Assembly: GCA_036004405.1 (NCBI GenBank)
Contig: DASYRM010000197.1
Span: forward strand, 1-61,252
Length of the DNA stretch: 61,252 nucleotides
Source: DASYRM01 sp036004405
GTDB taxonomy: Bacteria > Acidobacteriota > Vicinamibacteria > Vicinamibacterales > UBA2999
Reading direction: 5' to 3'
Part shown: positions 7,860 through 17,368 of the stretch, one piece after another
How positions within the stretch are numbered: position 1 is the first letter of the stretch
Layout of the letters: every line of letters starts with the position of its first letter
The notes under the pieces: generated by a model
Database searches by the model: none
The model's input: only the letters and a program-made list of their open reading frames with translations
Told to the model about the DNA's origin: nothing
Program-made: the position numbers and the translations under genes

Positions 7860-9986
7860 ATGAGCCAGTCGTTCACCATGGTTGCCGCGCGCGTACTCGT
7901 CGGGTGCTGCGTGCTGATTGCCGCGGTCGTCGTTCGTCCGTCGGCGCAGGCGCCGCAGGCCAGTCCAACCTACACGGCGGAGCAGGCGGCGGCCGGTCGC
8001 GCTGCCTATCAACAGTCGTGCGCGTCATGTCACGGACAGAATCTCGACGACGGCCAGTTCGCCGGCCCGCTGAAGGGGGACGCGTTCCGCCAGCAGTGGG
8101 GTGGCCGCGGCGTCGACGCGCTCCACACATTCATGAGCGCGCAAATGCCGCCCGCGTCGCCCGGGAGCCTGGGCGATGCCGGCTACGCGCAGGTGATCGC
8201 GTACCTGCTGCAGCAGAACGGAGTCAGCCCCGGCACGCAGGCGCTGCCCGCGGATCCGGCGGCGCTGCGAGCCATGGTGTTTCCCGCCGCGCCGGCCGGA
8301 CCGGGCGGTGGCGTGACGGCCGGCGTCGTGCTGCCGCGCGCGCCCGCGCGCGCCAACCCGCTCGATCGCATCACGCCGGTGACCGACGAAACGCTGATCA
8401 AGCCCGCCGAAGGCGACTGGTTGAACTGGCGGCGGACCTATGACGCGCACGGGTTCAGCCCGTTGAAGCAGATCACCAAGGCCAACGTGGGCCAACTGCG
8501 GGCGGCCTGGACCTGGTCGCTGCCGAACGGCCCCAACGAGGGCACGCCGCTCGTCCACGACGGGGTGATCTTCGTGCACGCCTACGGCGACCGCGTGCAG
8601 GCGCTCGACGCGGTGACCGGCGATCTGCTGTGGCAGTACGCGCGGCGCCTGCCGCGAGGTACGGGCGCGACGTGGAAGCGCAACATGTCGCTGTACGGCG
8701 ACCGCCTGTACGTGCCGACGTCAGACACCCACGTCGTCGCCCTCGACGTGAAGACCGGCGCCGTGGCCTGGGACGTGGCGATCGGCGACGCGTCGAAAGG
8801 CTTCGGCCTGACCGGCGGAACACTGGTGGCGCGCGGCGTGGTGATGACCGGCACCAACGGTGGCGGCCCCGGCGGCAACTACATTGTCGGCCTCGATGCG
8901 AAGACCGGCGCCGAGCGCTGGCGTTTCTACACGCTGGCGCGTCCCGGGGAGCCTGGTGATTCCTGGAACGGCCTGCCGCTCGACAAGCGTAACGGCGGCT
9001 CTGTGTGGGTGGCGGGGACCTACGATCCGGTGCTCAACATCGCGCTCTTCGGTCCGGCGCCGACCTACGACACCGGCCCGCTGCGCAACCCCGTTGCCGG
9101 GCAGAGCAACGACGCGCTGTACACCGACGCCACCATCGCGCTCAATCCCGAGACCGGCAAGCTGGTGTGGCACTACCAGCATTTGAAGAACGATCAGTGG
9201 GACTTCGACTGGGCGTTCGAGCGCACGCTGGTGCGGTTGCCGGTCGGGGGCGCCATGAAGACCGTGGCCGTCACCGGCGGCAAGCAGATGGTCTTCGACG
9301 CGCTCGAAGCGGATGGCGGCAGGTATCTGTGGTCGTTCGACCTCGGCCTGCAGAACGCGATCACCGCGATCGATCCGAAGACCGGCGCGAAGACGATCGA
9401 TCCCAAGCTCGTGCCGGGAGATGGCGACACCAAGATGGTGTGCCCGCATGCCGGCGGCGGGCGATCGTGGCTGCCGACGTCGTACGATGCCGGCTCGAAG
9501 CTGCTGTTCATCCCGATGGTCGAGTCGTGCATGAGCCTCACGCCGGTGGCCACCGGCGAGCGCGGCGGGCTCTCGACCGGCGTGCGGTTCTCGCTGCGCC
9601 CCCGGCCCGACAGCGACGGCAACTACGGGCGGCTCCAGGCGATGAACCTCGAGACGCGCAAACCGGCGTGGACGGTGCGCCAGCGGGCGCCGCAAACGAC
9701 CGGCATCCTTGCCACCGCCGGTGGCGTGATCTTCGCTGGATCCTTCGACCGCGTCTTCTCGGCCTACGACTCGGCGACGGGGAAGCCGCTCTGGAAGACG
9801 CGGCTCAACGACGTGCCGAACGCGGCGCCGGTCACGTTCACGGCACAGGGCCGTCAGTTCGTCGCGCTCACGGTGGGTAACGGCGGTCCGCAGGCGGCCA
9901 CGTTTCCGAACCTCGTACCCGAGATCGCGAGCCCGAGCCCTGGCGCGGCGCTGTGGGTGTTCGAGCTCGGCCCCTCGGCCCGCTGA
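7860..9986 (+). CDS. Quinoprotein dehydrogenase with N-terminal cytochrome c domain
   Basis: The 708-aa protein starts with a signal peptide, then a cytochrome c domain with heme motif CASCH (residues 54-58) and likely axial Met96 in AQMPP. A proline/alanine linker follows. From about residue 165 there is a quinoprotein propeller with docking motifs AVTGDLLW, VKTGAVAW, AKTGAERW, PETGKLVW and SATGKPLW. The expected active-site region reads HYQHLKNDQWDFDWAFE. A fused cytochrome would take electrons from the reduced quinone cofactor toward the respiratory chain. The order cytochrome-then-propeller is the reverse of quinohemoprotein alcohol dehydrogenases, which carry the heme at the C-terminus. 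It is divergent from the quinoprotein operon. ATG 7878 is an alternative start. Confidence 0.86.
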   Translation: MSQSFTMVAARVLVGCCVLIAAVVVRPSAQAPQASPTYTAEQAAAGRAAYQQSCASCHGQNLDDGQFAGPLKGDAFRQQWGGRGVDALHTFMSAQMPPASPGSLGDAGYAQVIAYLLQQNGVSPGTQALPADPAALRAMVFPAAPAGPGGGVTAGVVLPRAPARANPLDRITPVTDETLIKPAEGDWLNWRRTYDAHGFSPLKQITKANVGQLRAAWTWSLPNGPNEGTPLVHDGVIFVHAYGDRVQALDAVTGDLLWQYARRLPRGTGATWKRNMSLYGDRLYVPTSDTHVVALDVKTGAVAWDVAIGDASKGFGLTGGTLVARGVVMTGTNGGGPGGNYIVGLDAKTGAERWRFYTLARPGEPGDSWNGLPLDKRNGGSVWVAGTYDPVLNIALFGPAPTYDTGPLRNPVAGQSNDALYTDATIALNPETGKLVWHYQHLKNDQWDFDWAFERTLVRLPVGGAMKTVAVTGGKQMVFDALEADGGRYLWSFDLGLQNAITAIDPKTGAKTIDPKLVPGDGDTKMVCPHAGGGRSWLPTSYDAGSKLLFIPMVESCMSLTPVATGERGGLSTGVRFSLRPRPDSDGNYGRLQAMNLETRKPAWTVRQRAPQTTGILATAGGVIFAGSFDRVFSAYDSATGKPLWKTRLNDVPNAAPVTFTAQGRQFVALTVGNGGPQAATFPNLVPEIASPSPGAALWVFELGPSAR

Positions 9987-10020
9987 GCAGGGACGCTGGG
10001 ACCCCGTGGGCGCCGTCCGG

Positions 10021-10026
10021 TAGGAT
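10021..10026 (+). promoter_or_regulatory. Candidate -10 box, leaderless type, for the M16 protease
   Basis: TAGGAT ends 7 nt before the ATG at 10034, and no Shine-Dalgarno sits at normal spacing. No good -35 is visible. Confidence 0.3.
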
Positions 10027-10033
10027 GAGGGCG

Positions 10034-12946
10034 ATGGTCCTCTCACGCCTCCGCGTGTTGCCCCGCGCCGTCCTGACGCTCGTACTCGCGCTGGCGGCGC
10101 TCCCGGTGCTGGCGCAGGCGCCGGCCCAGGCCCCGCCTCCAGTGTCCGCTCCCGCTCCAGCGCCAGGACGCGAGACCTCGGCGGCGTCGGTCCGATCGTA
10201 TCTGGCGGCGCAGCTGATGCCGGTCGATCCCGAGGTGGCGACCGGCACCCTGCCCAACGGGCTGCGCTACTACGTGCGCGCCAACGCCAAGCCCGCGCGC
10301 CGCATCGAGCTGCGCCTGGTGGTCAAGGCCGGCTCGGTGCTCGAGGATCCCGATCAGCTCGGGCTGGCGCACTTCCTCGAGCACATGGAGTTCGAAGGGA
10401 CGCAGCATTTCCCGGGTGGCGGGATCAACGATTTCCTGGCCTCGCTCGGCCTGGGCATCGGCCCCGATGCCAACGCGGCCACCAGCTTCGACGACACGCA
10501 GTACACGCTGCGCATCCCCGCCGGCTCGCCGCAGGTGCTCGATCGGGCGCTGCTCGTGCTCGAGGACTGGGCGCACGCCGCCACGTTCGATCAGGAGGCC
10601 ATCGACCGGCAGCGTGCCATCGTCCTGTCGGAGTGGCGGCTGCACCTCGGTGCCGTCGAGCGCACGCAGGACAGGATTCGCAAGGTACAGCTCGAGGGGT
10701 CGCGCTACGCGGACCGTCCGCCGATTGGCGACCCCGCTGTGATCGAAAAGGCGCAGCGTGAACAGCTGCTCCGTTTCTATCGCGACTGGTACCGGCCCGA
10801 TCTGATGGCGGTGATCGTCGTCGGCGACCTGAACCGCGACGCCACGGTCGCCATGATCAAGGCGCACTTTTCTTCGCTCACCTCGCCAACGCCGCGGCGT
10901 CCGCGCCCGGCGTTCGACGTGCCCGAGCGCCAGGGCACGCGTTACACCGTGATCGCCGACAAGGAGTCGACCGCCACCGGCGTCGCCATCAGCAACCTGC
11001 GCCCGGCGCGCCCCCAGGATTCGGTGGGCGGCTATCGCCAGATCATGATGGACCAGCTGTTCGGCGACATGCTCGAGGCGCGCCTCGACGAGCTCGATCA
11101 GCGCGAGAACCCGCCGTTCCTCAGAGCTGGCGCCGGCCGCCGCCTGTTCGATACGCCGCGCACGAAAGACGAGGTGGTGCTCCAGGCGCTGGTCCCGAGC
11201 GACGGCGTGACGAAAGGGCTGGACGCGCTCGTCACCGAGATTCAGCGCGTGACGCGCTACGGGTTCACGGCCACCGAGCTGGCGCGCGCCAAGCAGGCCA
11301 TGATGCTCAGCTACGAGCGCAGCGTCACGGAGAGTCCCGACCGCGAGTCGTCGAGCCGCGCCGACGAATACACGCGAAACTTCCTGCAGCGTGAAGCGCT
11401 GCCCACGATCTGGCAGGAGCTGGCCTTTCACCGTCGATTCCTTCCAGGCATCACCCTCGCCGAGCTGAACGCGCTCGCCGCGCAGTGGTTTCCCGCGCAG
11501 AATCGCCTGGTGATCGTGACCGGTCCAGAAGCCGCCGGCGTGACCCTTGCCACCGAGATGCAGCTGGCTGGCACGATACGGACCGCATCGGCCCGGCCGG
11601 TGACTCGCTACGTGGACGAAGGGGCGGATCAGGCGCTGATGCCGATGCCGCCCGCGAAGGGTTCGATCGTGAAGGTGACCCAGCGGCCCGACGCCGGCAT
11701 CACCGAGTGGACCTTGTCGAACGGCGCCACGGTGGTGCTCAAGCCCACGACCTTGAAGGAGGACCAGATTCTCTTTCGCGCCTTCGCGCCGGGCGGCACG
11801 TCGCTCGCCGCCGACGCGGACTTCGTGTCGGCACGTTCGGCGGACTACGTCGTACCGGCAGGCGGCGTCGGCAAAGTGAGCGACGGCACGCTCGACAAGC
11901 TCCTCAACGGCCGCGCCGTGGCGGTGACGCCGTTCATCGGTGAGAGCGATCAGGGCATGACGGGCGGCAGCACGCCGCAGGATCTGGAGACGTTCTTCCA
12001 GCTGCTGCACCTGCGGTTCACCCAGCCGCGCGCCGACCCGGCGGCGTTCTTCGCGCTGACGGGGCAGGTGCGGGCGCTGGTCGCCAACCGGTCGGCCAGC
12101 CCCGACGCCGTCTTCCGGCAGACGATCGACGAGGCGCTCACACGCAACAGCCCCCGGCGGGCGCTCGACACGCAGGCCACCGTGGCGCAGTGGGATCTGC
12201 CGAAGTCGTTGGCCTTCTACAAGGCGCGATTCGCCGACGCCAGCCGCTTCACTTTCGTCTTCGTGGGCAGCTTCACCCCCGATCTGCTCAAGCCGTTCGT
12301 CGAAACCTACCTGGCGAGCCTGCCCGCGACGCACACCAGCGAAACGTGGCGCGACGAGGGCATCACGCCGCCTCGTGGAGTGGTGGAACGGACCATCGAG
12401 AAGGGGATCGCTCCCAAGAGCCAGGTGGGAATCGTCTTCTCCGGTCCCATGGTCTACGACGACGCGCAACGCCTGGCACTCCGGGCCGTGACCCTGGTGC
12501 TGCAGGGGCGGCTGTTCGACACCATCCGGCAGGAGCTCGGCGGCACCTACAGCATTACCGCCGATCAGCAGACGCAAAAGGTGCCGCGGCCGGAGTTCAG
12601 GGTGAGCATCGAATGGGCCTGCGATCCCGCGCGCACCGCGGCCCTGGTCCAGCGGGTGTTCGACGAGATCCGGTTCGTGAGGGACACGTCGTTCACGCCG
12701 GACCAGGTGAGGCGCATCCGCGCCGCGCTGCTCCGCGACTTCGACCAGGACAGTCAGGACAACGGCTACCTCCTCAATCAGATCGTCCGGCGGTACGAGG
12801 ACGGCGATGCCGCGCACGTCGCCGCAGTGTTCGATCTGCCAGACCAGATCGCGACCTTGACGGGCGAGGCGATTCAACAGGCGGCCCGGACCTACCTCGA
12901 TACCGCGAACTACGTGAAGGTGACGCTCTTGCCAGAGGCCAAATAG
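10034..12946 (+). CDS. Secreted M16 family zinc metallopeptidase, two-domain
   Basis: This 970-aa protein has a signal peptide (hydrophobic segment to LAQAPAQ) and a proline-rich linker. An M16 domain follows with the inverted zinc motif HFLEH (about residues 113-117) and the downstream glutamate region AIVLSEWRL. The second half (from about 560) is a catalytically inactive M16 repeat, as usual for the clamshell peptidases related to pitrilysin and the processing peptidases. Family members degrade small peptides held inside the closed chamber; export suggests a periplasmic clean-up role. An in-frame ATG at 10025 is an alternative start. It is monocistronic or followed by the SDR gene after a 43-nt repeat. 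Confidence 0.92.
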   Translation: MVLSRLRVLPRAVLTLVLALAALPVLAQAPAQAPPPVSAPAPAPGRETSAASVRSYLAAQLMPVDPEVATGTLPNGLRYYVRANAKPARRIELRLVVKAGSVLEDPDQLGLAHFLEHMEFEGTQHFPGGGINDFLASLGLGIGPDANAATSFDDTQYTLRIPAGSPQVLDRALLVLEDWAHAATFDQEAIDRQRAIVLSEWRLHLGAVERTQDRIRKVQLEGSRYADRPPIGDPAVIEKAQREQLLRFYRDWYRPDLMAVIVVGDLNRDATVAMIKAHFSSLTSPTPRRPRPAFDVPERQGTRYTVIADKESTATGVAISNLRPARPQDSVGGYRQIMMDQLFGDMLEARLDELDQRENPPFLRAGAGRRLFDTPRTKDEVVLQALVPSDGVTKGLDALVTEIQRVTRYGFTATELARAKQAMMLSYERSVTESPDRESSSRADEYTRNFLQREALPTIWQELAFHRRFLPGITLAELNALAAQWFPAQNRLVIVTGPEAAGVTLATEMQLAGTIRTASARPVTRYVDEGADQALMPMPPAKGSIVKVTQRPDAGITEWTLSNGATVVLKPTTLKEDQILFRAFAPGGTSLAADADFVSARSADYVVPAGGVGKVSDGTLDKLLNGRAVAVTPFIGESDQGMTGGSTPQDLETFFQLLHLRFTQPRADPAAFFALTGQVRALVANRSASPDAVFRQTIDEALTRNSPRRALDTQATVAQWDLPKSLAFYKARFADASRFTFVFVGSFTPDLLKPFVETYLASLPATHTSETWRDEGITPPRGVVERTIEKGIAPKSQVGIVFSGPMVYDDAQRLALRAVTLVLQGRLFDTIRQELGGTYSITADQQTQKVPRPEFRVSIEWACDPARTAALVQRVFDEIRFVRDTSFTPDQVRRIRAALLRDFDQDSQDNGYLLNQIVRRYEDGDAAHVAAVFDLPDQIATLTGEAIQQAARTYLDTANYVKVTLLPEAK

Positions 12947-12984
12947 GCGGAGAGGGCAGAGAAGGCGGAGAGGGCGGAGAAGGT
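12947..12984 (+). repeat. GA-rich repeat with 9-bp period, includes a Shine-Dalgarno
   Basis: Directly after the M16 stop codon, GGCGGAGAG / GGCAGAGAA / GGCGGAGAG / GGCGGAGAA repeats every 9 bases. The final GGAGAAGG lies six bases before the GTG start of the SDR gene and can serve as its ribosome-binding site. Confidence 0.65.
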
Positions 12985-12989
12985 AGACC

Positions 12990-13811
12990 GTGATCGCGCT
13001 TGTGACGGGGCCGACGTCCGGAATCGGCCTGCAGATCGTGCGCGACCTCGCCGCGGTGGGCGCCGAGCTCGTGCTGGCGTGTCGCGACGTCTCGAAGGGC
13101 GAGGCCGTCGCGGACGAGCTGCGCCGTCTCGGCTCGCCGGCCGCGCGGGTGCACCACCTGGACGCCGCGAGTGCGCCTTCCATCGACACCCTCGCCCGCG
13201 CCTGCGCGGCCGACTATCCCCGGATCGACGTGCTGGTGAACAATGCCGGTGTGATTCAGGGGCAGCGGCGCGTCACGAGCGACGGCTTCGAGCTGACGTT
13301 TGCCACCAACGTGCTCGGCTACCATCGGCTGTCGCTCGCCCTCCTCGATCAGCTCCGGGCCAGCGCCCCGGCCCGCATCGTGAACGTGGCGTCCACGTTT
13401 GCCGGCGACCTCGACCTCGACGATCTCCAGTTCGCGCGCCGCCCCTACGAGGAACTGCAGGCCTATGCCCAGTCGAAGGCCTGCAACCGGCTGCTCACCT
13501 GGGCGCTCGCGCGCCGCCTCGAGGGGCGCGGCGTGACGGCCAACGCCATGGCGCCGGGATTCGTGCCCGCCACCGGCCTGTCGCGCGATTTCTCGGCCGA
13601 TCTCAAACGCGCCTATGCCGGTCGCACGGGCCGGACCCTGAAGGAAGGCGCCGACACGGCGGTGTGGCTGGCGACCAGCGGCGACGTTGCCGGCGTGAAC
13701 GGGCGCTTCTTTTACGACCGGCGTGAACGCCCGTGCGAGTTCCGCAGCACGGCGCTCGAAGAGCGTTTGTGGCAGCTCGTTGCGCCGGCGGCCGAGGCCG
13801 GGCAGGCGTGA
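12990..13811 (+). CDS. Short-chain dehydrogenase/reductase (retinol dehydrogenase-like)
   Basis: The 273-aa protein is a classical SDR. It has the dinucleotide motif TGPTSGIG (residues 6-13), NNAG, the catalytic serine region NVASTFAG, and YxxxK in AYAQSK (Tyr159, Lys163). The arrangement and the NVLGYHRLSLALLD stretch resemble the retinol dehydrogenase/WW-oxidoreductase branch, but substrate cannot be told. CRDVSKGE at the end of beta-2, with its arginine, suggests NADP(H). The start is GTG, supported by the upstream GGAGAAGG. The stop TGA overlaps the ATG of the exporter gene (TGATG), implying coupling. Confidence 0.9.
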   Translation: MIALVTGPTSGIGLQIVRDLAAVGAELVLACRDVSKGEAVADELRRLGSPAARVHHLDAASAPSIDTLARACAADYPRIDVLVNNAGVIQGQRRVTSDGFELTFATNVLGYHRLSLALLDQLRASAPARIVNVASTFAGDLDLDDLQFARRPYEELQAYAQSKACNRLLTWALARRLEGRGVTANAMAPGFVPATGLSRDFSADLKRAYAGRTGRTLKEGADTAVWLATSGDVAGVNGRFFYDRRERPCEFRSTALEERLWQLVAPAAEAGQA

Positions 13812-14884
13812 TGCGGCAGCGCACGGTCCAGAGCGCCGGCTTTCTGTTCCTGCTGGTCATCGTCACGCTCGCCTTCGGCGTGCTCGTGGCCAACTTCGTC
13901 ACGCCGGTTTTCTGGGCGGCGGTGCTGGCCATCGTGTTCCGCCCGGTCGAGCGCTGGCTGTTCGACTACTTCGGCCAGAAGCGCCCCAATTCGTCCGCGG
14001 CGTTGACACTGATCCTGGTGATCGTGCTGGTGTTCGTGCCGCTCGGGTTCGTGGCCGTGGCGGTATCGCGCGAGGCGGTGGGGTTGTACCAGCGCTTCAC
14101 CACCGGCGAGCTGGCGGTGTCGGACGCGACGGATCGATGGGTGCCGGCGCTCGTCCGTTTTGGCGCCCGCATCGGCATCACGCCGGCCACCGTGCGCAGC
14201 AACGTCGCGGAAGGGGCGAGTGCCATCGGCCAGTTCCTCGCCTCGGGCGCCCTGGCCTTCGGGCAGAACGCCCTCAAGGCGGCCGGCCAGTTGGGCCTGA
14301 TGCTCTACGTGCTCTTCTTCTTCCTGCGCGACGGCGATCAGTTGCTGCGTCAGATCGCCCGTGCGCTGCCGCTCGGCGACGCGCGCGAGCGCGCGCTCTT
14401 CGAACGGTTCACCGCCGTCACGCGCGCGACGCTCAAGGGCACGCTCGTGGTGGGTGCAGTGCAGGGCACGCTGGGCGGCGTGTTCTTCGCGCTGCTCGGG
14501 CTCGACGCCCCGGCGTTCTGGGGCGTGATCATGATGGCGTGCTCGCTCATCCCGGTGATCGGGCCCACCACGGTCTGGCTGCCCGCGTCGATCATCCTGC
14601 TGCTCACCGGATCGATTGCCAAGGGGATCACGCTGCTCGCCCTCGGCACGTTCGGGATCGCGCTCGTCGACAACCTGTTGCGTCCGATTCTCGTCGGCCG
14701 CGAGACGCGGATGCCCGACTACGTCGTGCTGCTCTCCACGCTCGGCGGCCTGACGCTGTTTGGCTTGTCGGGGTTCGTGGCCGGTCCAGCCATCGCGGCG
14801 CTCTTCATCACCGCGTGGGACATGTTCGCGCGCGAGTACGCACCGTCGGACCGCACCACCAAGAGCCTGACGCCGGAGCCTTAG
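13811..14884 (+). CDS. AI-2E family transporter
   Basis: The 357-aa protein has the AI-2E exporter layout: a hydrophobic hairpin at residues 10-40, a membrane segment at about 60-80, a central soluble region, and four to five membrane helices in the second half. Marks include NFVTPVFWAAVLAIVFRP, the GTLVVGAVQGTLGG loop, and PVIGPTTVWLPA. The family includes TqsA of E. coli and many homologs of unknown substrate, some linked to sodium/proton exchange or osmotic stress. The start overlaps the SDR stop by one base. It lies just before the trehalose cluster. Confidence 0.9.
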   Translation: MRQRTVQSAGFLFLLVIVTLAFGVLVANFVTPVFWAAVLAIVFRPVERWLFDYFGQKRPNSSAALTLILVIVLVFVPLGFVAVAVSREAVGLYQRFTTGELAVSDATDRWVPALVRFGARIGITPATVRSNVAEGASAIGQFLASGALAFGQNALKAAGQLGLMLYVLFFFLRDGDQLLRQIARALPLGDARERALFERFTAVTRATLKGTLVVGAVQGTLGGVFFALLGLDAPAFWGVIMMACSLIPVIGPTTVWLPASIILLLTGSIAKGITLLALGTFGIALVDNLLRPILVGRETRMPDYVVLLSTLGGLTLFGLSGFVAGPAIAALFITAWDMFAREYAPSDRTTKSLTPEP

Positions 14885-14891
14885 GCCTGAA

Positions 14892-14935
14892 GGCCTGCAG
14901 GCCACGTACGTAGGGGCAGGTCTTCAGACCTGCCC
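14892..14935. repeat. REP-like palindrome (GTAG + stem + TTCA loop), CAGGTC subtype
   Basis: GTAG (14910-14913) is followed by GGGCAGGTC, a TTCA loop (14923-14926) and GACCTGCCC (14927-14935), a perfect 9-bp stem. The stem sequence differs from the other loci while GTAG and the loop are kept, so it is a separate subtype. A 12-bp palindrome GGCCTGCAGGCC lies just upstream (14892-14903). The element follows the exporter gene and could also terminate transcription. Confidence 0.65.
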
Positions 14936-15112
14936 GGCCAGGTTCTACAGCCCAGTTCGATTGCAAGACATTCAAGCGTTTTCTGCTCGAGGTTCTCCGA
15001 CTCGGCCGTAGCCGCGACGCGATGAAACAGGCGCGATCGCCGAATCCACGCGACAACCCACCCAGATCGCGATCCCGTCTCGACAGGATGGTTCCGGCAC
15101 GGCCGTTGCCTC

Positions 15113-15118
15113 TAACGT
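15113..15118 (+). promoter_or_regulatory. Candidate -10 box, leaderless type, for the OtsA-OtsB fusion
   Basis: TAACGT ends exactly 6 nt before the ATG at 15125. No Shine-Dalgarno is present. The match supports 15125 over the internal ATG at 15164. Confidence 0.4.
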
Positions 15119-15124
15119 CGACCG

Positions 15125-17368
15125 ATGCTGCACCTGCAGCCGGCTCATCCACTCGTCCAGTACATGAACACCGCGGTCGCCGAAGAGCCAGCAGCTGGCC
15201 GTGTGCTGATCGTGTCGAACCGCCTGCCCGTCACCGTGCAGGAGTCGGGCGGCCGCGTCGAGGTCGTGCCGTCGTCGGGTGGACTCGCAAGCGGCCTGCG
15301 CGGCTTCTGCCAGTCGGCGTCGGCCACCTGGATCGGCTGGCCGGGGCCGCTGTCGCCGTCGGCGTCGCGCGCCAGCCGCCGCAGCCTCGAAGCACAGCTC
15401 TCGACGCACAACCTCCGGCTCGTCGAGCTGGATCAGCGCGACGTCGAGGGCTACTACGACGGCTTCTCGAACGCCGTCATCTGGCCGCTCTTCCACTACC
15501 TGCTCGATCGCATTCCGCTACGCAGCCAGAACTGGGACGCCTACCGCCGGGTGAACCAGCGATTCGCCGACGCGGTGGTGGACGAGATGCAGCCGGGCGA
15601 TGTCGTGTGGGTGCACGACTACCATCTGATGCTCGTGCCGGGGCTCGTGCGCGAGCGGCGGCCCGACGCGCGCATCGGCTTCTTCCTGCACATTCCGTTT
15701 CCAGCGCCCGAGGTCTTCCGCATCCTGCCGTGGCGGCGAGAGCTGCTGATGGGCGTGCTCGGCGCCGACCTGGCCGGCTTTCACACGCCGTCCTATGCGC
15801 GCCACTTTGCCACCGCCGTGCGGGCGCAGTGCGGTCTCGATGCGTCGCACGATCGCGTGCGCGTGGACGGCCGCACCGTCCGGCTCGGGCACTTTCCGAT
15901 GGGCCCGGACGTCGAGCAGTTCGAGCGGCTCACCCGTTCACCCGCCGTGCGCGAGGAGACAGCGCGGATCCGCGAGGAGTCGCGCGGTCGCTTCCTCTTC
16001 CTCGGCGTCGATCGGCTCGACTACACCAAGGGCATTCCGCGCCGGCTGGTCGCGTTCGAACGGCTCCTGCAGCGGGATCCGAGCCTGCGCGACAAGGTGC
16101 GGCTCATTCAGCTCGCGGTGCCGTCACGCGGGAAGGTGCGCGAATATGCGACCTTCCGCAAGCAGGTCGAGGAGCTGGTCGGGCGCATCAACGGCGCCGT
16201 CGGGACGCTCGACTCGGTGCCGATCCACTACCTGCACCGCGCGATTACGCCCGAGCAGCTGACGGCGCTCTACTGCGCCGCCGACGCCATGCTGGTGACG
16301 CCGCTGCGCGACGGCATGAACCTCGTCGCGAAGGAGTACATCGCGACCCGGTCCGATGAAGACGGCGTGCTGCTCCTGAGCGAGTTCGCCGGCGCCGCCG
16401 AGGAGCTGGGGGAAGCGGTCATCATCAACCCCTACGACGAGAACGGGATGGCCGACAGCATGGCGCACGCCATGGCGATGGGCCAGGCCGAACGCACGGC
16501 CCGCATGCGCGCGCTGCGGCGGCGCGTACTCGCGCACCCGGTCAACGACTGGGCGCAGCGGTTCCTCGCCGCGGTGGCCGAAGCCGCCGACTCGCGCGGC
16601 GGCCCGCAGCGGCTCACCGATCCCAACGAGATCGAGGGGCTGATGCGCCGCGTGACGGGTGCCGCCCGCGTGGTGCTCGTGCTCGATTACGACGGCACGC
16701 TGGTGGGGCTGCGCGAAATGCCGGAACTGGCCACGCCGGATGCGGGGCTGCTGGGGCTGCTGACCGTGCTGTCCACCACCTGCGACGTGCACCTGGCGAG
16801 CGGCCGCCCGCGCGAGGTGATCGACGGCTGGTTCGGCAATCTGCCGATCGGCCTCTGGGCCGAGCACGGGCTGTGGCATCGCCCCTTGCCGGGCGAGCCG
16901 TGGCAGAAGCGCGCCGACGTGCCCACCGACTGGATACCGGGCATCCGCGCGCGCATGGAGGACTTCGTCGCCCGTGCTCCCGGTTCGCGGCTCGAAGAGA
17001 AGTCCGCGTCGCTCGCCTGGCACTACCGGCTGGTTGAGCCGGGGATCGGCGAGGCGCAGGCCGCCGTGCTCAAGCGCGAGCTCGAACGACTCGTGGCCGG
17101 CCGGGCGATCGAGGTGATCGAAGGGCACAAGGTCATCGAGGTGCGCCAGGCGGCGGTGGACAAGGGATCGGTGGTCCGCGAGATCGTGGCGCGGGCGCCG
17201 GAGGGTGCGTTGGTCGTGGCCATTGGCGACGACCGCACCGACGAGGACATGTTCGCAGCGCTCCCCCCAGGAGGCGTGGCGATTCGTGTTGGTGCCGGTG
17301 ATTCTGCGGCGCCCTATCGTCTCGACTCGCCGACCGCGGTGCGTGCGCTCCTCGGGGCGCTCACGTGA
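15125..17368 (+). CDS. Bifunctional trehalose-6-phosphate synthase/phosphatase (OtsA-OtsB fusion)
   Basis: This 747-aa protein joins two enzymes of trehalose synthesis. Residues about 25-495 are a GT20 synthase (UDP-glucose + glucose-6-phosphate to trehalose-6-P), with VSNRLPVTV, WIGWPG, WVHDYHLMLVP, FFLHIPFPAPE and GVDRLDYTKGI. Residues about 510-745 are a HAD phosphatase with DYDGT (nucleophile Asp521, acid Asp523) and GDDRTDEDMF. All key motifs are intact. Such fusions are typical of eukaryotes and occur in some bacteria; in most bacteria otsA and otsB are separate genes. The last four bases overlap the GTG of treS, so the two are translationally coupled. Trehalose is a desiccation and osmotic protectant. 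Confidence 0.95.
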   Translation: MLHLQPAHPLVQYMNTAVAEEPAAGRVLIVSNRLPVTVQESGGRVEVVPSSGGLASGLRGFCQSASATWIGWPGPLSPSASRASRRSLEAQLSTHNLRLVELDQRDVEGYYDGFSNAVIWPLFHYLLDRIPLRSQNWDAYRRVNQRFADAVVDEMQPGDVVWVHDYHLMLVPGLVRERRPDARIGFFLHIPFPAPEVFRILPWRRELLMGVLGADLAGFHTPSYARHFATAVRAQCGLDASHDRVRVDGRTVRLGHFPMGPDVEQFERLTRSPAVREETARIREESRGRFLFLGVDRLDYTKGIPRRLVAFERLLQRDPSLRDKVRLIQLAVPSRGKVREYATFRKQVEELVGRINGAVGTLDSVPIHYLHRAITPEQLTALYCAADAMLVTPLRDGMNLVAKEYIATRSDEDGVLLLSEFAGAAEELGEAVIINPYDENGMADSMAHAMAMGQAERTARMRALRRRVLAHPVNDWAQRFLAAVAEAADSRGGPQRLTDPNEIEGLMRRVTGAARVVLVLDYDGTLVGLREMPELATPDAGLLGLLTVLSTTCDVHLASGRPREVIDGWFGNLPIGLWAEHGLWHRPLPGEPWQKRADVPTDWIPGIRARMEDFVARAPGSRLEEKSASLAWHYRLVEPGIGEAQAAVLKRELERLVAGRAIEVIEGHKVIEVRQAAVDKGSVVREIVARAPEGALVVAIGDDRTDEDMFAALPPGGVAIRVGAGDSAAPYRLDSPTAVRALLGALT

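Noticed and set aside
10043..13189. Very long open frame (over 1000 codons) antisense to the M16 protease
   Set aside because: It mirrors the real gene's codon pattern in GC-rich DNA; the protein is Arg/His/Leu-rich without domains, while the plus strand has a full M16 protease and the start of an SDR.
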